A DNA stretch of 35,472 nucleotides. Source: AE-B3B sp964543295 (GTDB lineage: Bacteria > Aerophobota > Aerophobia > Aerophobales > AE-B3A). The DNA lies in the NCBI GenBank assembly GCA_964543295.1, contig CAZIXA010000021.1:1-35472 (forward strand). Reading direction: 5' to 3'. Under the pieces are notes generated by a model that was not told the DNA's origin, ran no database searches, and worked only from the letters and a program-made list of their open reading frames with translations. The stretch's first letter is position 1. Each line of letters opens with the position of its first letter. Shown in pieces: positions 30,596 to 35,472 of this stretch. The position numbers and the translations under genes were made by a program.

Positions 30596-31558
30596 TTGAC
30601 CGGATGGTTGAGGTCCTTTTTGAGAGCTATAGGGATATTTGTTTCTCTAGTCGGGTTGTCTATTGGGATTGGCTTTTTGACTCTCAGGATATTAGTCCCG
30701 TCGAAGACAACGGAAGTTCCTTCTATCGCTGGCAAGGAGATAAAGGAAGCAGCTATTATTTTGAGTGAGCGGGATCTGGCTCTCAAGATAGTTGGCCAGG
30801 AATATTCCCTTCAAGTCCCCGGAGGAGTTATCATTTCGCAATTCCCTACTCCCGGGACAAAAGTACATAGGAACAGGGAAATCGAGGTTGTTGTAAGTGA
30901 GGGAAGGAAGGTGCTATCTGCGCCTTCCTTGGTAGGCAAAAGAGTTAGAGAGGCCAAGGTCTATCTGTCTCAGAGAGGATTAAAGTTTAGAGATGTAAGT
31001 TATGTTTGGGCTGAACTTCCCGAGGGGGTTATTATAGCGCAAGATCCTCCTCCCCAGACTGATATAAATCCGCGGGAAGGCATAAGCATACTGGTAAGTC
31101 TGGGTAAAAGCAATCCTCATTTTTATATGCCTAATTTTGTAGGAAAAAAAGTGGGGGAGGTAAAAAATCTTTTTGAGAAGTTACCTTTAAAGATAGGGAA
31201 GATAAAAGAGTCTCCTTCTTTAAGAGAAGAAGGAGTTATTCTTTCTCAATCTCCTCCTCCTGGATCTAGATTAGATTCAGAGACCCCAATTGATTTTTTA
31301 GTAAGTGTGATTTATAGAGAAAAGAAACCTTCATTATCTCAAGTCTCAAAATGGATATTGATTCCGGTTCGGATTCCTGCGGGGTGGGTCAAAAGGTCAG
31401 TTAAGGCAGTGGTTATTGATACTCAGGGAAAGAAAATTCTCGATTTTGGACAGAAAAATCCGGGGGAAGAAGTATGGATTGGGGCTGTTGTGGTTGGGAA
31501 GGGAGAGATTCGTTGTTACCTGGATAATGCATTAATAAGAGTTGATAAGGTTGGGTAG
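30596..31558 (+). CDS. Membrane-anchored PASTA-domain protein without kinase
   Basis: A 320-residue protein with an N-terminal transmembrane helix (about 8-33), three PASTA repeats (about 40-103, 106-171, 176-240) and a C-terminal region of unknown type. PASTA domains bind peptidoglycan or muropeptides. In Gram-positive bacteria they are fused to PrkC-type Ser/Thr kinases encoded next to rpe. Here the kinase is absent but the rpe neighbour is kept. The start is TTG at 30596 with GAGGAG in the end of rplT. The protein could sense or tether cell wall, possibly together with the M23/bactofilin pair. Confidence 0.85.
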   Translation: MTGWLRSFLRAIGIFVSLVGLSIGIGFLTLRILVPSKTTEVPSIAGKEIKEAAIILSERDLALKIVGQEYSLQVPGGVIISQFPTPGTKVHRNREIEVVVSEGRKVLSAPSLVGKRVREAKVYLSQRGLKFRDVSYVWAELPEGVIIAQDPPPQTDINPREGISILVSLGKSNPHFYMPNFVGKKVGEVKNLFEKLPLKIGKIKESPSLREEGVILSQSPPPGSRLDSETPIDFLVSVIYREKKPSLSQVSKWILIPVRIPAGWVKRSVKAVVIDTQGKKILDFGQKNPGEEVWIGAVVVGKGEIRCYLDNALIRVDKVG

Positions 31559-31597
31559 ATCCAACTATCTAAATTTTAGTATAAGAATTTCCTTTTT

Positions 31598-31754
31598 GGA
31601 CGCAGATGAGTGCAGATTATTGAAGATTTAAGTATGAAAAACTAACTAAAAAATCATTAAAATTTTCAGAAATTGGATTTTCACTAAACCTTAGTTTAAA
31701 GTTAGAAGTCATAGAAAATTCTTTTTGCACATAGGTCTGCGAAAATCTGCGTCC
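31598..31754 (+). mobile_element. Decayed element related to GxxExxY insertions
   Basis: Bounded by GGACGCAGAT (31598-31607) and its exact inverse (31745-31754). The ends echo the CGCAGAT/CACAGATT ends of the other copies. One internal frame reads KYEKLTKKSLKFSEIGFSLN before a stop, recalling the N-terminus of GxxExxY proteins (KYExLTxKI). The body is otherwise dissimilar to the two 177-bp copies. Assignment is tentative. Confidence 0.4.
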
Positions 31755-31791
31755 TAATTAACTTGTTAAAAGGGAATGAAACGGAGGATAA

Positions 31792-32496
31792 ATGGTCAAG
31801 ATAGCAGCTTCTATTCTTGCAGCTGACTTCAGTGATCTTTATAAGGCAGTCAGAAGAGTAGAAAAGGCAGCCGATAGTCTTCATCTCGACATCATGGATG
31901 GACATTTCGTTCCCAATATAACGTTTGGTCCTGATATAGTGAGGTCACTGAGAGACAAGGTCGATCTGCCTTTTGAGGCTCATTTGATGGTAGATAATCC
32001 CCAAGAATGGATTGCCCCATTTGCCAGAGCAGGCTGTGATTTAATTACCGTTCATGTTGAAACATCCTATCATTTAGATCGGTTAATCACTCTGATCAGA
32101 AAAGAAGGGGTGAAGGCCGGGGTTGCTCTAAATCCGTCCACCTCCCTGAGCCAATTAGAGCATATTTTATCGCGGGTGGATTTAGTTCTTCCCATGACAG
32201 TAAATCCCGGCTTTGGAGCTCAGGAATTGCTGGGCTGGGTTCTGCCAAAGATAAGGAGTCTTAGGGAAATCACCAAGGAAAAAGGGCTTTCCTTGGAAAT
32301 AGAGGTGGATGGGGGAGTAAATCAAGCCACCGCTAAAGAAGTAGTCACCTCAGGGGCTACTGTTTTGGTAGTAGGAACGGCTGTTTTCAATGCAAACGAT
32401 CCAAGAGAAGCGATTTTTGAATTAAAAAGAAGCTGTGAAGGGGCGTTTTCAAGAGAAAAGAAGGGAGTTGTCCAGTGGCGACAAAGATTGGACTGA
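31792..32496 (+). CDS. rpe: Ribulose-phosphate 3-epimerase
   Basis: Interconverts ribulose-5-phosphate and xylulose-5-phosphate in the pentose phosphate pathway. The (beta/alpha)8 protein of 234 residues has the family signatures IAASILAADFSDL, LHLDIMDGHFVPNITFGP, EAHLMV, MTVNPGFGAQ and EVDGGV, including the metal-binding His and catalytic Asp residues. The ATG follows GAAACGGAGG. Its 3' end overlaps the rpsP GTG by 22 bp. Confidence 0.95.
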   Translation: MVKIAASILAADFSDLYKAVRRVEKAADSLHLDIMDGHFVPNITFGPDIVRSLRDKVDLPFEAHLMVDNPQEWIAPFARAGCDLITVHVETSYHLDRLITLIRKEGVKAGVALNPSTSLSQLEHILSRVDLVLPMTVNPGFGAQELLGWVLPKIRSLREITKEKGLSLEIEVDGGVNQATAKEVVTSGATVLVVGTAVFNANDPREAIFELKRSCEGAFSREKKGVVQWRQRLD

Positions 32497-32729
32497 GAAG
32501 GATGGGGACTAAAAAGATTCCCTTTTACCGCATAGTTGTAGCGGATTCCCGTTCTTTATCCAGGGGAAGATTTATTGACCAATTGGGGTGGTACGATCCT
32601 CGCCAAAAAAAGGTGGAGGTAGACAAAGAAAAAATACTGGGTTGGATAAGTAAAGGGGCAGAGCTTACGAATTCTGCGAAGAAGGTGTTGGTGAATTTTT
32701 CCATTGTTTCTCTCCATGAGATATCTTAG
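32475..32729 (+). CDS. rpsP: 30S ribosomal protein S16
   Basis: 84-residue small-subunit protein. ATKIGLRRMGTKKIPFYRIV and ADSRSLSRGRFIDQLGWYDP are typical. The start is GTG at 32475 within the end of rpe, supported by AAGGGAGTT upstream. It begins the conserved rpsP-khpA-(rimM)-trmD-rplS cluster. Confidence 0.95.
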   Translation: MATKIGLRRMGTKKIPFYRIVVADSRSLSRGRFIDQLGWYDPRQKKVEVDKEKILGWISKGAELTNSAKKVLVNFSIVSLHEIS

Positions 32730-32780
32730 AACAGTTGGAAGAGGGAAAAGGATGAATTTGACCCAAACAAGGAGGTTGAG

Positions 32781-33014
32781 ATGCGTGAGTTAGTGGAGTA
32801 CATTATCAAGCAGATAGTAGACGCCCCCGATGAGGTGAAAGTACAGGAAATAAAGGCAGAGAAAGTTATTCTCCTGGAGATTTCGGTGGCTAAAGAAGAT
32901 ATGGGTAAGGTGATTGGAAGAGGGGGTAGAGTGGCTAATGCCTTGCGGACAATCGTAGGGGCAGCTGCAGCTAAATTGAGAAAAAGGGTAATGGTGGAAA
33001 TTCTGGAGGAATAA
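32781..33014 (+). CDS. khpA: KH-domain RNA-binding protein KhpA (YlqC)
   Basis: 77-residue single KH domain protein; the GxxG RNA-binding loop is VIGRGGRVANALR (about 44-56). KhpA acts with KhpB in post-transcriptional control and cell division in Gram-positive bacteria. The ATG follows AGGAGG. Normally rimM comes next; here trmD starts 9 bp downstream. Confidence 0.93.
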   Translation: MRELVEYIIKQIVDAPDEVKVQEIKAEKVILLEISVAKEDMGKVIGRGGRVANALRTIVGAAAAKLRKRVMVEILEE

Positions 33015-33023
33015 GCATTCGCA

Positions 33024-33785
33024 ATGCGAGTGGATATTATCACTCTTTTTCCCTCCATGTTCCAGGGTCCTTTTGATGGGAGTATTATCAAAAGAGCGAG
33101 AGAAAAAGGGATTTTGGAAATTAATCTTCATAACCTGCGTGAATTTACCCATACCAAGCATCGGACAGTAGATGATTTACCTTTTGGTGGCGGGGGAGGT
33201 ATGGTTATGAAGCCAGAACCCCTTTTTGAAGCAGTAGAGAAAATCAAGACGCAAGCTGATTTCACCTCCCGTGTCCTCCTCCTCTCTCCTCAGGGGATAC
33301 CTTTTTGTCAAGAGAAAGCAAAGGAGCTTGCCCAGGAACAAGCTCTTCTTTTAATTTGTGGGCATTACGAGGGTGTAGATGAGAGGGTAAGGGAGCACTT
33401 AGTAGATGAGGAAATATCCTTAGGGGACTACGTGCTCACGGGGGGAGAACTAGCAGCCATGGTAATTATAGATGTGGTGGCCAGGATGCTGCCGGGTGTT
33501 TTAGGCTGTGAGCAATCGGCCAAGGAAGATTCCTTCTATCACGGTCTTTTAGACTATCCTCAATATACAAGACCGGCTAGCTTCTGTGCTTGGAAAGTGC
33601 CGGAAGTGCTTCTATCCGGGAATCACTACAAGATCAAGCTATGGCGAAGAAAGAAAATGCTGGAGGCGACTTTGAGGAAGCGCCCCGATCTATTAAGAAA
33701 AATCAAGCTTAGTGAGGCCGATAGAAAGCTATTAAGAGAAGTTAAAAAGAGATTGGCTGATGCAAACAAAGTTACAAAAAGTTGA
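33024..33785 (+). CDS. trmD: tRNA (guanine-N1-)-methyltransferase
   Basis: Makes m1G37 in tRNAs, preventing frameshifting. A SPOUT-class trefoil-knot enzyme of 253 residues. MRVDIITLFPSMF, the DDLPFGGGGGMVMKPEP loop, LLSPQG, ICGHYEGVDERV and the knot segment EISLGDYVLTGGELA with catalytic Asp are all present. The last 26 bp overlap rplS. Confidence 0.96.
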   Translation: MRVDIITLFPSMFQGPFDGSIIKRAREKGILEINLHNLREFTHTKHRTVDDLPFGGGGGMVMKPEPLFEAVEKIKTQADFTSRVLLLSPQGIPFCQEKAKELAQEQALLLICGHYEGVDERVREHLVDEEISLGDYVLTGGELAAMVIIDVVARMLPGVLGCEQSAKEDSFYHGLLDYPQYTRPASFCAWKVPEVLLSGNHYKIKLWRRKKMLEATLRKRPDLLRKIKLSEADRKLLREVKKRLADANKVTKS

Positions 33786-34080
33786 AGAAAAAGGGGTAAA
33801 AAAGGAGATTTCAGAGTTCCGCCCTGGAGATACTGTGGCTGTTCATCTGAGCATCCATGAAGGAAAAAGAGAAAGAACACAGGTTTTTGAGGGAATAGTT
33901 CTTAAAAGAAGAGGAGGAGGAATGAGAGAAACCTTTACGGTAAGAAAAGTCTCCTTTGGCATAGGGATAGAAAGAACATTTCCGTTGCATTTGCCCTTAA
34001 TTAAGAAAATAGAGGTAACCAAGCAGGGAAAGGAAAGAAGAGCTAATCTATCTTATCGAAGAGGGAGAATTAAAAGGTGA
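33760..34080 (+). CDS. rplS: 50S ribosomal protein L19
   Basis: 106-residue large-subunit protein at the 30S/50S interface. The signature FRPGDTVAVHLSIHEGKRER followed by QVFEGIVLKRRGGG and RETFTVRKVSFGIGIERTFP is unmistakable. The ATG at 33760 lies inside trmD and fits the usual N-terminal length. The stop overlaps the lepB GTG by 4 bp. Confidence 0.95.
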   Translation: MQTKLQKVEEKGVKKEISEFRPGDTVAVHLSIHEGKRERTQVFEGIVLKRRGGGMRETFTVRKVSFGIGIERTFPLHLPLIKKIEVTKQGKERRANLSYRRGRIKR

Positions 34081-34631
34081 AAAAAAGACTCCTCCCTTGG
34101 ATGAGGGAGACAGTTGAGACTATAGTTATTGCTTTTATTCTGGCCTTTTTGATACGTACTTTCGTGGTACAGGCTTTCTATATTCCTTCCGGCTCCATGG
34201 AACCAAGTCTTCAAATAGGAGACCGTATTCTAGCATACAAGTTTCTTTATGGACTGAAAAATGTAAAGAGAGGCGATATAATTGTTTTTAAGTTTCCTCT
34301 TAATCCTCGCAAAGATTTTATCAAAAGGGTGATTGGACTACCAGGAGACGTAATTAAGATAGAAAATAAGGAGATTTACGTTAATGGTAAGCAACTGAGC
34401 GAGCCGTACATTGTCCATAGAGATAAGTGGGATAGTGGTTTTCCTCGTGACGAATATCCTCCGACTTCGGTTCCTGCCGGATCTTTGTTTATGCTCGGCG
34501 ATAACCGAGACTCTAGTGACGATAGTCGCTATTGGGGATTTGTCCCGGCCAAGAATTTAGTGGGAGAGGCATTCTTCGTTTACTGGCCCTTGTGGCGAAT
34601 CAGGATTATGAGAGGATTTTCTTACCAATAA
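34077..34631 (+). CDS. lepB: Signal peptidase I
   Basis: Membrane protease that removes signal peptides from exported proteins. The 184-residue protein has one N-terminal transmembrane segment (about 11-30), the catalytic Ser40 in PSGSMEP, the catalytic Lys83 in DFIKRVIGLPGD, and box E LGDNRDSSDDSR. The start is GTG at 34077 overlapping the rplS stop. A repeat element follows directly. Confidence 0.95.
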   Translation: MKKRLLPWMRETVETIVIAFILAFLIRTFVVQAFYIPSGSMEPSLQIGDRILAYKFLYGLKNVKRGDIIVFKFPLNPRKDFIKRVIGLPGDVIKIENKEIYVNGKQLSEPYIVHRDKWDSGFPRDEYPPTSVPAGSLFMLGDNRDSSDDSRYWGFVPAKNLVGEAFFVYWPLWRIRIMRGFSYQ

Positions 34632-34643
34632 AGTAAGAGTAAT

Positions 34644-34821
34644 TATTTAGCCACAGATTCACACAGATGAACACGGTTTGGGTTTGTTGAGTTTATTGAG
34701 TTGAAAAATAAGGCAACAACTATTGAAGTTGGCTTATTGAATCTTGTCAGAAAACCAGAATTCAAAAGAATTGTATATGATAATAAAAGAAAAATATCAG
34801 CGTAAATCTGCGGCTGAATAG
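34644..34821 (+). mobile_element. MITE-like remnant of a GxxExxY-protein element, copy 2
   Basis: Near-identical in layout to 30041-30217, with ends TATTTAGCCACAGATTCACA and ATCTGCGGCTGAATA. The residual coding part reads GFVEFIELKNKATTIEVGLL, then NLVRKPEFKRIVYDNKRKIS-A and a stop at 34803-34805. The same junction between upstream flank and C-terminal codons in both copies indicates that the deletion predates their dispersal. It ends about 20 bp before the yraN start region. Confidence 0.7.
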
Positions 34822-34842
34822 TTATAAATAAGAGGAAAGAGA

Positions 34843-35211
34843 ATTATTAATGGAAGAATCGCGTTAGGAAGGAAAGGAGAAGAGGTAGCAGTTGCTTTTT
34901 TAAAGAAACAGGGTTACAGGATTATCAAAAGAAATTATCGCTGTCGAGCAGGAGAGATAGACATAGTAGTAAAGGAAGGCAGCAGTTTAGTGTTTGTAGA
35001 GGTAAAATCCCGCCGATCTACTCATTTTGGTTTGCCTGAGGAAGCTGTCTCTTATGAAAAGAGACGCCATCTTACCAGAGTAGCCTTAGGTTATCTTACC
35101 CACCACCGCATAAAAGAGACTAAGTGCCGTTTCGATGTAGTGAGTGTGTTAATGAATGACCATGGAGTCAAAGAGATCCGGCTAATCAAGAATGCTTTCG
35201 AAGCCGTGTAG
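34843..35211 (+). CDS. yraN: YraN/UPF0102-family protein with unclear start
   Basis: Small PD-(D/E)xK-fold protein of unknown role, often near lepB and rnhB. LGRKGEEVAVAFLKKQGYRI, NYRCRAGEIDIVVKEG and LVFVEVKSRR are the conserved blocks, with the nuclease-like D and ExK residues. In frame there is no ATG, GTG or TTG before these blocks; a GTG at 34990 would cut half the domain. ATT at 34843 or 34846 follows AGAGG (34831-34835). An out-of-frame ATG at 34850 runs only five codons, so a frameshift or loss of the original start through the adjacent repeat is also possible. Confidence 0.75.
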   Translation: MINGRIALGRKGEEVAVAFLKKQGYRIIKRNYRCRAGEIDIVVKEGSSLVFVEVKSRRSTHFGLPEEAVSYEKRRHLTRVALGYLTHHRIKETKCRFDVVSVLMNDHGVKEIRLIKNAFEAV

Positions 35212-35217
35212 TTAATG

Positions 35218-35424
35218 GGGTCAGGTCTCAACATTTGACATTAAGAAAATCTTATAATACTTTATTTTCGCTATAGCAAGGCATAAAAAGAGAATAGATA
35301 AAAAGATAAAAGCACGGAGAGAGAAAGGGAAATTCCCAAAATTACCAATAAGCATTTTATTAAAAAATATACCTTAATGAGTTTAAGAGAGAAACTATTT
35401 GATATGGATTATGTTGCTATTTTA
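35218..35424 (+). mobile_element. Second RayT-derived element, interrupted
   Basis: Starts with the same terminal repeat as the 7245-7547 unit (GGGTCAGGTCTCAACATTTG), seven bases after the yraN stop. Internal sequence is homologous in the opposite orientation: ATAAAAAGAGAATAGAT, then a frame with LREKLFDMDYVAIL. Homology stops at about 35421-35424, where a different 48-bp repeat begins, so the right half and right end are lost or displaced beyond the window. Confidence 0.65.
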
Positions 35425-35472
35425 AGGCATAGGAATTTCAATAATTTCTCTCAATTGTTATGAAGTAAACCT
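35425..35472 (+). repeat. 48-bp dispersed repeat, copy 2 (runs off the window)
   Basis: Reverse complement of 25416-25463 with one mismatch by eye. It begins precisely where the RayT-derived element loses similarity to its other copy, which suggests insertion of this repeat into that element. The unit continues past the window end. Confidence 0.7.

Noticed and set aside
34843..35211. YraN as a defence nuclease
   Set aside because: It is a conserved housekeeping-neighbourhood protein near lepB; nothing around it suggests a defence island.

Overview
The window reads as a moderately AT-rich bacterial chromosome from an anaerobic, probably uncultivated lineage. The support is a four-subunit ferredoxin-dependent 2-oxoacid oxidoreductase, a bactofilin, the conserved translation clusters thrS-infC-rpmI-rplT and rpsP-khpA-trmD-rplS-lepB, frequent GTG/TTG starts, and many small degenerate mobile elements between genes. 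I cannot name the phylum from sequence alone; a candidate phylum of the Aerophobetes/Atribacterota/Omnitrophota kind is a guess.

Layout. 1-218: GC-rich palindromic repeat and heptamer repeats. 219-7239 (+): isochorismatase-fold hydrolase, dUTPase, FtsK/SpoIIIE, PgsA, PgpA, then a 2-oxoacid:ferredoxin oxidoreductase operon in the order gamma-delta-alpha-beta. 7245-7547: a deletion derivative of a REP-type (Y1) transposase element lying between two convergent stop codons. 10817-7549 (-): gatA, a thymidylate-synthase-family gene and a sugar-nucleotide epimerase. 10818-12085: about 1.2 kb of gene wreckage (an ABC permease tail, a duplicated 3' end of polA, an HTH/transposase relic). 12086-22266 (+): a carbohydrate cluster with a ROK repressor and its probable operator, a NagB-like protein with an altered catalytic residue, fragments of a second ROK protein and of glycerol-1-phosphate-dehydrogenase-like genes, a DegT-type aminotransferase, a Gfo/Idh/MocA dehydrogenase, a CUT1 sugar ABC transporter (binding protein plus two permeases, no ATPase) and an L-fucose-isomerase-like protein. 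25260-22687 (-): polA. 25793-27201 (+): an M23 peptidase and a bactofilin behind two promoter-like sequences. 27231-27378: tRNA-Cys and tRNA-Val. 27426-35211 (+): thrS, infC, rpmI, rplT, a PASTA protein, rpe, rpsP, khpA, trmD, rplS, lepB, yraN. The window ends in a second copy of the transposase-derived element, broken by another dispersed repeat.

How the genes may work together. The binding protein and permeases should import a sugar or amino sugar. The dehydrogenase and aminotransferase pair recalls the oxidise-then-transaminate logic of NtdC/NtdA (kanosamine) or of inosamine pathways. The NagB-like and fucose-isomerase-like proteins would act on phosphorylated or free sugars under ROK control. 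The substrate cannot be read from the sequence.

I did not find a clearly new defence or mobile system. The most informative observations are infC with no ATG/GTG/TTG start and a probable AUU start, a promoter-overlapping palindrome in front of the ROK gene, five families of dispersed repeats of which at least two derive from recognisable genes (GxxExxY and RayT-type), a displaced duplicate of the polA 3' end, and a NagB homologue with His in place of the catalytic Asp.
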